Source: Bradyrhizobium sp. ISRA464 (GTDB taxonomy: Bacteria > Pseudomonadota > Alphaproteobacteria > Rhizobiales > Xanthobacteraceae). From it: a stretch of 64,000 nucleotides of DNA. Position numbers and translations under genes: made by a program. Position 1 is the first letter of the stretch. Each line of letters opens with the position of its first letter. The notes under the pieces were generated by a model, which was given only the letters and a program-made list of their open reading frames with translations, was not told the origin of the DNA and made no database searches. The stretch lies in the NCBI RefSeq assembly GCF_029910095.1, contig NZ_CP094526.1:7502001-7566000 (forward strand), in the 5' to 3' direction. Positions 1-8,599 of this stretch are shown here, one piece after another.

Positions 1-300
1 AGCGCCTATCTTCCTGACGTTGCCGCGCGCAAGCAGATCACCGCGGCACCACTCAACGCCTCGATTGATCAGCTGACTGGCCTTCCGGATGCGCTTATCA
101 TAGTTGCCGAGAACGACGTGCTTCGTGATGAGGGTGAGTGCTACGCGCGCAAATTGGCTCGCGCGGGCGTACGCGTCACCTGTACGAGATACAACGGCAC
201 CATTCATGATTTCGTCATGCTCAACGCCTTGGCCGATACGCCTGCAGCTCGAGGCGCTATTGCGCAGACCAACGCCCTTCTCCGGTCCATTCTTGAATGA
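1..300 (+). CDS. Alpha/beta hydrolase, C-terminal part (hormone-sensitive-lipase type)
   Basis: The reading frame is open from the first base and ends at a TGA, so only the last 99 residues are in the window. What remains matches the C-terminal third of the alpha/beta hydrolase fold-3 (HSL/esterase) family: a strand with AENDVLRDEG, where the Asp would be the acid of the catalytic triad, and GTIHDFVMLN, where the His would be the general base. The nucleophile and oxyanion-hole motif must lie upstream. Such enzymes cleave small esters. The substrate cannot be read from this fragment. Confidence 0.75.
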   Translation, partial: SAYLPDVAARKQITAAPLNASIDQLTGLPDALIIVAENDVLRDEGECYARKLARAGVRVTCTRYNGTIHDFVMLNALADTPAARGAIAQTNALLRSILE

Positions 301-425
301 AGGATCGGACAATGCATGGCCGTTTTAGGAAAGGTGCCAGACGTGGACGCTGCCTAGAACGAGCGCCGGTCGGGTAAAAAAGGCAACGACAGATAAGGGA
401 GCAGGAGCGATAAGGAGGCCACGCA

Positions 426-1136
426 ATGGTTGGGAGAACCGCATCCGCCCGCTCATCTGCTTTACCACACTTGCCGAGCTTTCCCATGAGCACGACTGCC
501 GACAATAAAGACCACCCACTCGTCTTGATCGTGGACGACGATGAGGAGATCCGGTCTGCGCTTCAAGAACTTCTTCTGTCCGTGGGAATCGACGCATGCT
601 GCTTTGCATCAACACAGGCACTATTGCACGCCGATCTTCCAGAGCGCCCTGGTTGCCTGATCCTCGATGTTCGCATGCCGGGAGCAAGCGGCCTGGATCT
701 CCAGCAGCATCTCGCCTCAAACGGCAATAGGCGACCGATCATCTTCCTCACAGGTCACGGCGACATCCCAATGTCGGTGCAAGCGATCAAGGCGGGAGCC
801 GTTGACTTCCTTACGAAGCCTGTAAGAGATCAGACGCTCCTCGACGCGGTCGCGGCTGCGATCGAGAAAGATATCTCGCAAAGAAACGCGGACCGGCTCG
901 TCAAACAGCACATCGACCGCTACGCAAAGTTGACGCCGCGCGAGCGCGAAGTCTTGCGCGAAGTCGTCAAGGGTCGCCTGAACAAACAGATCGCGTTCGA
1001 ACTGGGCATTAGCGAGATCACGGTAAAGCTGCACCGCGGCAACGTGACAAAGAAGATGCAGGCAACCACCGTTGGTCAGCTCATTCGCATCTGGGAATTG
1101 TTGCCTGCGAAGATCCGAGAGGAAAGATCACCCTAG
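426..1136 (+). CDS. FixJ/NarL-type response regulator
   Basis: DNA-binding response regulator of 236 residues. A receiver domain spans about residues 32-145, with the acidic pocket DDD at 37-39, the phosphoacceptor Asp81 in LILDVRMP and the conserved Lys131. A LuxR-type helix-turn-helix follows at about 165-228 (LTPREREVL, then LGISEITVKLHRG). The ATG chosen has a strong AAGGAGG 7 bases upstream. An internal ATG at 486 would remove a 20-residue extension that the family does not need, and it remains possible. It is followed by a receiver-only protein and a PAS histidine kinase, so it is probably the transcriptional output of that system. The signal sensed is unknown. Confidence 0.9.
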   Translation: MVGRTASARSSALPHLPSFPMSTTADNKDHPLVLIVDDDEEIRSALQELLLSVGIDACCFASTQALLHADLPERPGCLILDVRMPGASGLDLQQHLASNGNRRPIIFLTGHGDIPMSVQAIKAGAVDFLTKPVRDQTLLDAVAAAIEKDISQRNADRLVKQHIDRYAKLTPREREVLREVVKGRLNKQIAFELGISEITVKLHRGNVTKKMQATTVGQLIRIWELLPAKIREERSP

Positions 1137-1182
1137 ACCAAAGGATGGTTATAATCCCGCCAGCAATGGGCCAGATGAGCAA

Positions 1183-1635
1183 ATGGCCATTTGGGCCATG
1201 CTAGCGAAAGTCATCCGTTTGTCTAAGGCGCCTATAGTCGCAATCATAGATGACGATGAAGCTGTGCGAGAGGCCCTTTCCGATCTCCTTCTGGTGCAGG
1301 ATGTATCATGTCGCACTTTCGATCGAGCGGAGGCCTTCATGGCGGAATACGTCCCGGGCAGGTTCGATTGCTTGATAACCGATGTAAGCATGCCGGGCCG
1401 TAGCGGCCTCGACCTGCTGCGGCGGCTGCGGAGCATCGGCTCCTCGATACCGGTCATCGTCGTTACCGCCGACACGAGCCGGACGGCCCGATCGCGCGCA
1501 ATGAGAGACGGCGCCCACGCATATCTGACAAAACCAATAAGCAGTGAAGCACTCCTTCGTCATCTGCAGTCGGCCTTGAGTCAGGCGAGCCCACCCCCTG
1601 AGGACGACGGACAAGGGACGATTTCCGATGACTAG
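1183..1635 (+). CDS. Receiver-only response regulator
   Basis: Single receiver domain of about 150 residues with no DNA-binding or enzymatic output domain. IIDDDEA gives the acidic pocket, Asp67 in LITDVSMPG is the phosphoacceptor and Lys117 lies in AYLTKPIS. The frame is open further upstream, but that part overlaps the previous gene and does not look like receiver sequence; ATGs at 1183 and 1198 are the realistic starts and neither has a strong ribosome site. The stop overlaps the kinase start by 8 bases, so translation is probably coupled. Lone receivers like this often act as phosphate sinks or compete with the DNA-binding partner; that role is inferred. Confidence 0.85.
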   Translation: MAIWAMLAKVIRLSKAPIVAIIDDDEAVREALSDLLLVQDVSCRTFDRAEAFMAEYVPGRFDCLITDVSMPGRSGLDLLRRLRSIGSSIPVIVVTADTSRTARSRAMRDGAHAYLTKPISSEALLRHLQSALSQASPPPEDDGQGTISDD

Positions 1636-3742
1636 CACCACTCACAAAGTCCTGACGGGCGAAAACGAACACCCCTTCATCTTTCCGCTCCCTTTCCAGC
1701 TGTCAGACTTCGCGTCTGAAAGCGTGATCGTGAGCGACGCCCACGGTGTCATTCAGTATTGGAATGCTGCTTCGGAAGCTCTTTATGGATGGCCGGCCAT
1801 GGCCATGATCGGGCAGAGTTACGAAGCGTTCTGTGAGCACGATGCTGAACACATCCGTACGCTGCTGCAGGAAGGCCGATGGGAAGGTGTGGTCCACCGG
1901 CGCAATCAGGCCGGAACCAAGGTGGCAGCCGCCGTGCGGCAAATTGCAAGGCGGGACGCGAATGGCACCGTTCTGGATATTGTTGAATTCGGGAGGAATG
2001 CAGGCGAGATCTCCCAAGCGGCGACCATGCGCCTGGATGCCGAGCTGCAGGGCAGCCTCGCCCCTTGCTGGGAGCTCGATACCTCGTCTGCACGACTTCT
2101 GCTCGACACAATCACAGAGCTTAGAAGTCGTGGCATAAGTGTCGATCTCGAGCAGCATCCGGAGTGGGTTGAAGAGCTGCTGACCGCAACTCGGATCTCT
2201 GCCGTCAATGATCGCGCGGTGCGAATGTTCGGAGCGCATGCCGGTCAGGAACAGATGATCGGTCAGCGGGTTGGCGCGTTCTGGCCGGCAGAAAGTCGTT
2301 CAGTACTCGCTACCTTGATTGAAAGTGTAGCAAGCGATCGCTCGCGTCTCGAGACACGCAAAATGGTCTTAAGCGGAGCCGCACGCGACGCTATCATCAG
2401 AGCATGGCACGCTGCCGAGCCCAAGCCCCTCGGCTCTGTATTTGTAACGATCAACGGCGCGCCAAACGACGATCGCAGCTCTTGGGAACTGCAGGCGAGC
2501 GAGGAGAGATATCGCAAGTTGATTCAGTATCTACCGACCGCTCTCTGGCAAGTTGATTCCCGGCGGGCGGACGAGGTCTTTGACCAATTGAAGGCAAATG
2601 GCGTCCGCGATATCGGAGCCTATCTTGATGAGAATCCCGACCTTGTCGAACACGCGAAGGATGTTGTGCACGTAACGGAGGTGAATCGAGATGCGATATC
2701 ACTGTTTCGTGCCAGCAATGCTTCCGACCTCATAAAGCCTGTTCGTTATATTTTTGCCGCCGCCCCCGGGCTCGCGAACCGGGTCATGGTTGCTCATTTC
2801 GAACGTCGACGTAACTTTATCGAACAGACAAAGATTCTGGCCTTCGATGGCACAATCATCGATGTCCTGTTCACGGTCACATATCCGGTGCCGCCCGAGC
2901 AGCTGGATACAACCTTTATAACCATGCAGGACATTAGTGAACGGCTGAATGCAGAACGGCAGGTTCGGAAGCTGCAGGCCGACTTCACGCATGCTGGGCG
3001 CATCGCAACCCTCGGCGAACTTGCGACTTCCATCGCACATGAGATCAACCAGCCGCTTACAGCAATCTTGACCAACGCCGAGACGAGCCTGAGATGGCTG
3101 GCGCGCGCCGATCAAAACATAGAAAAGGTCACCCAGCTCACTTCCAGGGTCGTATCGAACGCCCGTCGTGCTGGTGAAATCATTCAGCGCATCCGAGGCA
3201 TGGCAGTGAAACAGGAGCCAGAGAAGCGTCTCATCGACCTCAATGAGGTCGTTCAAGAAGCTCTCCTGTTCAGCCGCCACGACATGGAGTCGAAGTCGAT
3301 CGCTCTGTCGACAACATTTGGCTCTGGCCTTCCCCGCGTGATGGGCGATCGCATTCAGCTGCAGCAAGTCATGATCAACCTGCTTGTCAATAGCGTCCAG
3401 GCGATTGCGCAGTCGGGACAACCAACGCGGCGGATCGATATTGAGACTTCGATCGATGACGACGGTTCGGTTGTCTTTTCCATCTTTGACAATGGGCCGG
3501 GCATTGCCGCCACGGATCTGGAGCACATCTTCGACCGCTTCTTCAGCACCAAGGATTCAGGCATTGGCATTGGGCTCGCCATTTGCCAATCGATCATTGC
3601 GGCGCACGGCGGCAGCATTTCAGGTTCAAATCGTTCGAACGGCGGCGCTCATTTTCGCTTCACGCTCCCGGTATCAATGGGGCCCGGCGCCACGTCTGAT
3701 GCGGCCAACATCATTCAGCAGACCCACCCGCCGCTTCAATGA
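1628..3742 (+). CDS. PAS-domain sensor histidine kinase
   Basis: Sensor kinase of 704 residues with no obvious membrane segments, so probably cytoplasmic. It has a PAS domain at about 20-125 and two further, mutually similar PAS-like domains at about 150-275 and 295-435, each built on an L-x-x-L-(R/K)-x-x-G helix followed by a VNxxA motif. A HisKA domain carries the phosphorylated His471 in AHEINQPL. The ATPase domain has the N box (QQVMINLLVNSVQAI), DNGPGI and GIGIGLAI. The H-box type is that of FixL/DctB-like kinases, which fits the FixJ-type regulator two genes upstream. No haem- or flavin-binding residues could be recognised, so the input is unknown. Confidence 0.9.
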   Translation: MTSTTHKVLTGENEHPFIFPLPFQLSDFASESVIVSDAHGVIQYWNAASEALYGWPAMAMIGQSYEAFCEHDAEHIRTLLQEGRWEGVVHRRNQAGTKVAAAVRQIARRDANGTVLDIVEFGRNAGEISQAATMRLDAELQGSLAPCWELDTSSARLLLDTITELRSRGISVDLEQHPEWVEELLTATRISAVNDRAVRMFGAHAGQEQMIGQRVGAFWPAESRSVLATLIESVASDRSRLETRKMVLSGAARDAIIRAWHAAEPKPLGSVFVTINGAPNDDRSSWELQASEERYRKLIQYLPTALWQVDSRRADEVFDQLKANGVRDIGAYLDENPDLVEHAKDVVHVTEVNRDAISLFRASNASDLIKPVRYIFAAAPGLANRVMVAHFERRRNFIEQTKILAFDGTIIDVLFTVTYPVPPEQLDTTFITMQDISERLNAERQVRKLQADFTHAGRIATLGELATSIAHEINQPLTAILTNAETSLRWLARADQNIEKVTQLTSRVVSNARRAGEIIQRIRGMAVKQEPEKRLIDLNEVVQEALLFSRHDMESKSIALSTTFGSGLPRVMGDRIQLQQVMINLLVNSVQAIAQSGQPTRRIDIETSIDDDGSVVFSIFDNGPGIAATDLEHIFDRFFSTKDSGIGIGLAICQSIIAAHGGSISGSNRSNGGAHFRFTLPVSMGPGATSDAANIIQQTHPPLQ

Positions 3743-4018
3743 GCCTCCCCTTCATCTCGGGCGGAATCGGCGCAGAGACCCGAGATAATCCACCGGCAGG
3801 ATGCGTGCTGTCCAACCTTCTAAAGCTTGGCATGTTCAACCTATCCCAAGGTACAGGTCAGCCTGTCCGCTTGAAACAACAAGCCTAGACTCGCTGCACG
3901 ATACCGTCCGCGGGCGCATGCCATCAATATTGCAAACACACCACAGTTAAGGGCTCCACGCCCACCCAAGGCCCTGCGCAGAACGAGCGCGGTGCATTCC
4001 TGACGGGAGAACAAGTCC

Positions 4019-4969
4019 ATGAGCAAGCCGATCTCGCACGAGCGTTTGAGGGCTGCGCCAGTTGCGCCTCGCGCACGCCAGAACGATTTGTCGGCTGCCG
4101 AACATCGTCCCGCCGATATGGAGATGGCGCGCGTGCTTCACACCAAACCACTCCGCATGGCATTGGACTCCTCCGGTGCCGGGATCGCCCACTGGAAACA
4201 TGAACCATTGCACGACGTCGTCGAGCCCATGAGCCACCACGTCATCATGGCCTACAACGGCTCGGTGCAGCGCATGGAGCGGCGGTCAGGAAGATCGGTT
4301 GCGACGGGAACGTTTCGTCGCGGGGTCGTGATAATCATTCCGGAAGGATCAAGCTCCCGTTGGGATATTCCGAAACCTGTTGATGTCGTTCAGCTCTATC
4401 TTCCTCACGCAACGCTGAAGCGCGTTGCCGACGAAGCCGAGACCGCCGCGCCGATCGATCTCCTGGAGCGAACGGCGCATCCCGACCCCACCACATCCCG
4501 ATTGCTCTTGAGCGCAGCCGGTGTGCTGGAGGGCAATGGGGCCCTGGATATGCTGTTCCGGCATCAGCTGACAAACCTGTTGGCCACGCGCCTCCTGGCT
4601 GCGCACACGAGCTCGCCAACCACGTTTCAGCCGACCATGGGTGGGCTTTCGCCGAAAGTCCTGCTCCGTGCCATCGAACGCTTGCGCTCGGACAGCGATG
4701 CGGACGTCTCCCTAGATGCCCTGGCTTCCGATGCCGGCCTGTCGCGCTTCCACTTCTGCCGCGCCTTCAAAGAAAGCACCGGGCTTTCACCTCATGCCTG
4801 GCTGCGCCAGCACCGGCTCGAGCAGGCCATGAACATGCTGCGCGACACCGACGCATCGATCGCCTTGGTTGCGGCGGAGCTTGGCTATGCCTCGCAAACG
4901 GCCTTCGCTGCGGCATTCAGGCGATTTACTGGGGAAACGCCGAGCGATTGGCGGCGACGCGTGCGTTAG
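4019..4969 (+). CDS. AraC-family transcriptional regulator (copy 1)
   Basis: Regulator of 316 residues. The N-terminal 200 residues form a ligand or dimerisation domain of the cupin-like AraC type; the C-terminal 100 residues hold two helix-turn-helix units (ALASDAGLSRFHFCRAF and ALVAAELGYASQTAF) ending with the typical TGETPSDWRRR. The start has a GGGAGA ribosome site. The next gene is a same-length paralogue arising from tandem duplication. The target is unknown; the FAD oxidoreductase/acetoacetate decarboxylase run downstream is the nearest candidate. Confidence 0.9.
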   Translation: MSKPISHERLRAAPVAPRARQNDLSAAEHRPADMEMARVLHTKPLRMALDSSGAGIAHWKHEPLHDVVEPMSHHVIMAYNGSVQRMERRSGRSVATGTFRRGVVIIIPEGSSSRWDIPKPVDVVQLYLPHATLKRVADEAETAAPIDLLERTAHPDPTTSRLLLSAAGVLEGNGALDMLFRHQLTNLLATRLLAAHTSSPTTFQPTMGGLSPKVLLRAIERLRSDSDADVSLDALASDAGLSRFHFCRAFKESTGLSPHAWLRQHRLEQAMNMLRDTDASIALVAAELGYASQTAFAAAFRRFTGETPSDWRRRVR

Positions 4970-5021
4970 TAGCAATCGCTCTGCAGGTAACGAAGTGCCT
5001 TCCGAACGCGAGGACAGCTGC

Positions 5022-5972
5022 ATGAACAAGCCGATCCTGAACGATCCTTTGAAGGCTCTGCTTGTCGCACCCAGCGCGCACCACAGCGACTCGCCGGTCG
5101 CCGAGCGGCGTCCTGCCGATGTGGAGATGGCACGCGTCCTCAAAACCGCTCCGCTCTGCATGGCTTCAGACCCCTCCAGTGGCGCGATCGCCCATTGGAA
5201 GCATGCAGCTCTGCACGACGTGGTCGAGCCGATGACCGACCACGTCATCATGACCTACCCCACGGGCGTTCAGCGCCTGGAGCGGCGCAGCGGGAAATCG
5301 GTTGCGATTGGAACGGCGCGTTCCGGAGTTGTGACGATCATTCCGGCTGGTTCAAGCGCCAGATGGGATATTCCCGGCGCTGTCGATGTTATCCAGCTCT
5401 ATCTTCCGCACACAAAGCTCGAGCGCATTGCGCGCGAAGCCGACGCGCCCGCTCCTCGCGATCTTCTGGAGCGGACGGCGCATCCTGACCCCATCACATC
5501 CCAATTGCTGATGAGTGCGGCGGATGTGCTGGAGGGCAATGCAGCCCTGGATACGCTGTTCAGGCAGCAACTGACGGATCTCCTGGCCACGCGCATCCTG
5601 GCTGAGCACACGGGGGCGCCAACCACGTTCGATCCGGTCAGGGGTGGGCTTTCTCCCCATGCTCTGCGCCGCGCCATAGACCGTCTGCGCTCGGACAGGG
5701 ATGCTGACGTGTCACTCGCTGCGCTGGCATCGGAGGCCGGCCTGTCGCGCTTCCACTTCAGCCGGGCCTTCAAGGAAAGCACCGGGCTTTCGCCTCATGC
5801 TTGGCTGCGCCAGCACAGGCTCGAGCAAGCCATGAATATGCTGTGCGATACCGACGCGTCGATCTCGTTGGTGGCCGCGCGACTTGGCTACGCTTCCCAA
5901 ACTGCGTTCACCGCGGCGTTCAGGAAGCTGACCGGCGAAACCCCGAGCGATTGGCGAAGGCGCATGCGGTAG
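5022..5972 (+). CDS. AraC-family transcriptional regulator (copy 2)
   Basis: Paralogue of the preceding regulator, also 316 residues and alignable from end to end without gaps as far as could be read: the same opening (MNKPI against MSKPI), the same ERRPADVEMARVL and HWKH-LHDVVEPM segments and the same double helix-turn-helix. The frame is open further upstream into the previous gene, but ATG 5022 gives the length and N-terminus of copy 1 and has a GAGGA site. Differences are scattered over the protein and denser in the ligand domain than in the DNA-binding part. The two may therefore bind the same operator with different inducers, which is inferred. Confidence 0.88.
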   Translation: MNKPILNDPLKALLVAPSAHHSDSPVAERRPADVEMARVLKTAPLCMASDPSSGAIAHWKHAALHDVVEPMTDHVIMTYPTGVQRLERRSGKSVAIGTARSGVVTIIPAGSSARWDIPGAVDVIQLYLPHTKLERIAREADAPAPRDLLERTAHPDPITSQLLMSAADVLEGNAALDTLFRQQLTDLLATRILAEHTGAPTTFDPVRGGLSPHALRRAIDRLRSDRDADVSLAALASEAGLSRFHFSRAFKESTGLSPHAWLRQHRLEQAMNMLCDTDASISLVAARLGYASQTAFTAAFRKLTGETPSDWRRRMR

Positions 5973-6073
5973 CAGCAATCGCTCTGCAGGTGCCGCAATC
6001 GCTCTGGCGCAGTTGCAGACCTGATCGGCTAGACCATCGCTATGTCCACACCAACGATCGACGGAGATAAACA

Positions 6074-6364
6074 ATGATCTGGAAAAACTTCGTCAGCTTC
6101 CCTGCAGTCTCGCCGCGACGGAGGCTCGTCGCAACCGCCATCGTATACGGACTTTCGTTGGCAGTTCGCTTCACCTCGGCAACCGGCGAGGAGGTGGAAA
6201 TTCCACCGCGGTCCCTGCAAAGGACGAATCCGGCGATGTCCATCATGACCAACGATCGTGCCCCGCTTCCCTACGCCGACTGGGGAGGCCCGAATGCCGC
6301 TGAGCCGATTTTCTTTCGCCGCCACTGGACGCTGCGGGCGTCGTCGAGCTGCCCTGCTCCTTAA
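6074..6364 (+). pseudogene. Truncated alpha/beta hydrolase (haloperoxidase-like) remnant
   Basis: Open frame of 96 residues. The first 35 are basic and then hydrophobic, like an export signal (RRRLVATAIVYGLSLAV). Residues 55-90 resemble the N-terminus of non-haem chloroperoxidase/alpha-beta hydrolases: a TNDRAPLPYADWG segment for the usual TxDGTxIxYKDWG, then EPIFFRRHWTL for PIVFHHGWPL. The similarity breaks off before the nucleophile elbow, so catalytic residues are missing. Most likely a broken gene whose C-terminus has been lost; a short expressed protein cannot be excluded. Confidence 0.55.
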
Positions 6365-6482
6365 GACCTAACGATTTCGTTTCACGTCTTCGCGTCGTCC
6401 TTGACCACAAGGAGCCGCCACCAAAGGAGCGGCGGCGGCAACGCGCCTATGCCCGGAAAGATCAACCACAGGAGTAGATCAC

Positions 6483-7688
6483 ATGCGACTTGTCATAATC
6501 GGCGCCGGCTTCGCCGGCATGTACGCTGCACTTTCCGCTGCACGCCTGCGGGACATCCAGGGCGCTTCCCCGGAAGAACTCGAGATCGCGCTGGTTGCAC
6601 CACAGCCGACGCTGGTGGTTCGCCCACGGCTCTACGAACGGAAGCCAGAGACGCTGACGGCGCCTCTCCAAGATGTCCTCAAGGCCATCGACGTCGTCTA
6701 CGTGCAAGGCAGCGCCGAGACGGTCGACACCAAGTCTCGCACGGTGGAAATCGTCGGTATCAAAGCTGCGAAGAAGAGCCTATCCTACGACCGGCTGGTC
6801 GTGGCCACCGGCAGTCGGCTCTTCCGTCCGAATATTCCCGGGCTTGCCGAGCATGGCTTCAGCGTCGACCAGCTCGACGATGCGATTGCGCTCGACCGGC
6901 ATCTTCACAGTCTGGCCGATCGGCCAGCAAAGAACGGACGCGACACGGTCGTCGTTGCCGGCGGCGGGTTCACCGGCATCGAGGCGGCAACCGAGATGCC
7001 CACGCGGTTTCGTGCGATCCTCGGCAAGGATGCCACGCCGCGTGTCGTCATCGTCGATCGGAATAGTGCGGTCGCTCCCGATATGGGCGCAGGTCTTCGC
7101 CCCATCATCGAAGATGCGCTGCGCAAGCTCGGTGTGGAAACCCGAGTCGGTACCGGCGTGGCGTCGCTGAACAAATCCGGCGTCACGTTGACTTCCGGCG
7201 AACGCATCGAAACCGAGACCGTGATCTGGGCAGCGGGCATGCGCGCCGCTCCATTGACCGCGCAGATTCCCGCCGAGCGCGACCGTCTCGGCCGGCTGCT
7301 TGTCGACCGCGACTTGCGCGTACCGGGAGTGCCTGGCGTTTTCGCCACCGGTGATGCTGCGAGAGCCGCCTGCGATGATCTCGGCAACTACGCGCTGATG
7401 TCGTGCCAGCACGCGACGCGGATGGGCGCCTTCGCCGGCAACAATGCCGCCGCGGAGCTCTTGGGAGTACCGACCAGGCCGTATCACCAGGAGGGGTACG
7501 CCACGTGTCTCGACCTGGGAGAGGCCGGTGCGATCTTCACGCGAGGCTGGGATAGGAAGCTCGAGCTGGTCGGCGCCGAGGCGAAGAAGACTAAGCAGCA
7601 GATCAACACCGTGTGGATCTATCCGCCCCGAGCAGAGCGTGCGGCCGCACTGGCCTCGGCCAATCCAGAGCACGTCGGCGAAGTGTAG
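6483..7688 (+). CDS. NAD(P)/FAD-dependent oxidoreductase (NDH-2-like)
   Basis: Flavoprotein of 401 residues in the pyridine nucleotide-disulphide oxidoreductase class 2 family, closest in layout to type II NADH dehydrogenases. An FAD-binding IIGAGFAGMYAA opens the protein, a second Rossmann motif VVAGGGFTGIEAA lies at about residue 160 and the FAD-contacting FATGDAARA at about 285. It would oxidise NAD(P)H and pass electrons to a quinone or small acceptor. No membrane helix is evident at the C-terminus. A CAGGAG site precedes the ATG. It begins a plus-strand run with lipid and acetoacetate enzymes, possibly a stress or detoxification set. Confidence 0.85.
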   Translation: MRLVIIGAGFAGMYAALSAARLRDIQGASPEELEIALVAPQPTLVVRPRLYERKPETLTAPLQDVLKAIDVVYVQGSAETVDTKSRTVEIVGIKAAKKSLSYDRLVVATGSRLFRPNIPGLAEHGFSVDQLDDAIALDRHLHSLADRPAKNGRDTVVVAGGGFTGIEAATEMPTRFRAILGKDATPRVVIVDRNSAVAPDMGAGLRPIIEDALRKLGVETRVGTGVASLNKSGVTLTSGERIETETVIWAAGMRAAPLTAQIPAERDRLGRLLVDRDLRVPGVPGVFATGDAARAACDDLGNYALMSCQHATRMGAFAGNNAAAELLGVPTRPYHQEGYATCLDLGEAGAIFTRGWDRKLELVGAEAKKTKQQINTVWIYPPRAERAAALASANPEHVGEV

Positions 7689-7704
7689 GCGAGTTACGCG
7701 AAAC

Positions 7705-7735
7705 GGGCCGCGCTGACCCCACATCAGCACGGCCC
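7705..7735 (+). terminator. Hairpin between oxidoreductase and decarboxylase genes
   Basis: GGGCCG-C-GCTGA pairs with TCAGC-A-CGGCCC around a 7-base loop: 11 pairs with one mismatch. There is no T-run after it, so it may be an mRNA-stability or partial termination element rather than a strong intrinsic terminator. Confidence 0.45.
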
Positions 7736-7766
7736 GATCACCATCGACCAATTGGAGCTCACCACG

Positions 7767-8567
7767 ATGAAACACGAGACCGTGCGCGCGACGGCGTTCG
7801 CCATGCCGCTGACCAACCCGGCCTTTCCACCCGGCCCCTATCGCTTCATCAACCGCGAGTACTTCATCATCCAGTACCGGACGGATCCCGAGGTCCTGCG
7901 TCGGATCGTGCCGGCACCGCTCGAGCTGACCGAACCGGTGGTGAATTACGAATTCATCCGCATGCCTGACTCAACCGGCTTCGGCGACTACACCGAAAGC
8001 GGCCAGGTCATCCCGGTGTCCTATCATGGTCAGGCTGGCAGCTTCACCCATCAGATGTTCCTCAATGATCATCCGCCCATTGCAGGCGGGCGTGAGCTGT
8101 GGGGCTTTCCCAAGAAGCTGGCGCAGCCGAAGCTCGCAGTCGAGATCGACACGCTGGTCGGTACCTTGAACTATGGCTCGGTTCGCATCGCGACCGGCAC
8201 CATGGGCTATAAGCACCGCGCCCTCGACATCGAGGCCGAAGCAAGGAAGCTCGCCGCACCCAATTTCCTGCTCAAGATCATCCCGCATGTCGATGGCACG
8301 GCGCGCGTCTGCGAGCTCGTGCGCTTCCATCTCGAAGACATCAGCGTGAAGGGCGCATGGACCGGGCCGGCGGCGCTCGACCTGTATTCGCATGCGCTAG
8401 CCCCTGTCGCCGAGCTGCCGGTCCTTCAAGTGCTGTCGGCGAAGCACATCATTGCCGACCTGACCCTCGGGCTTGGCACCGTGGTCCACGACTACCTGTC
8501 CCCCGGCGTGGCTGTGCGACGACGCGGGTCCGAATCCGAAATCTTGATCGAAGCGAACGCAGGCTGA
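7767..8567 (+). CDS. Acetoacetate decarboxylase family protein
   Basis: Protein of 266 residues matching acetoacetate decarboxylase over its whole length. [14 protein letters not shown] places Lys116 where the Schiff-base lysine (Lys115 of the Clostridium enzyme) lies, with the pKa-lowering neighbour Lys117 also present. A TTG five codons upstream keeps the frame open, but the ATG has a GGAG at the right distance. The reaction would be acetoacetate to acetone and CO2, or a related decarboxylation in a divergent member. A 3-hydroxybutyrate dehydrogenase, which makes acetoacetate, is encoded 5 kb downstream, and a patatin lipase immediately after. Confidence 0.85.
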   Translation: MKHETVRATAFAMPLTNPAFPPGPYRFINREYFIIQYRTDPEVLRRIVPAPLELTEPVVNYEFIRMPDSTGFGDYTESGQVIPVSYHGQAGSFTHQMFLNDHPPIAGGRELWGFPKKLAQPKLAVEIDTLVGTLNYGSVRIATGTMGYKHRALDIEAEARKLAAPNFLLKIIPHVDGTARVCELVRFHLEDISVKGAWTGPAALDLYSHALAPVAELPVLQVLSAKHIIADLTLGLGTVVHDYLSPGVAVRRRGSESEILIEANAG

Positions 8568-8599
8568 TCGCATCAGCCGCAATATCGGGAGTTTGTAAA

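Larger units (their letters stand above)
4019..5991 (+). repeat. Tandem gene duplication, period about 1,003 bp
   Basis: Two adjacent AraC genes of identical length are followed by the same untranslated tail, AGCAATCGCTCTGCAGGT, at 4971 and again at 5974. The offset matches the distance between the two start codons (1,003 bp), so gene and downstream spacer were duplicated together. Confidence 0.85.
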
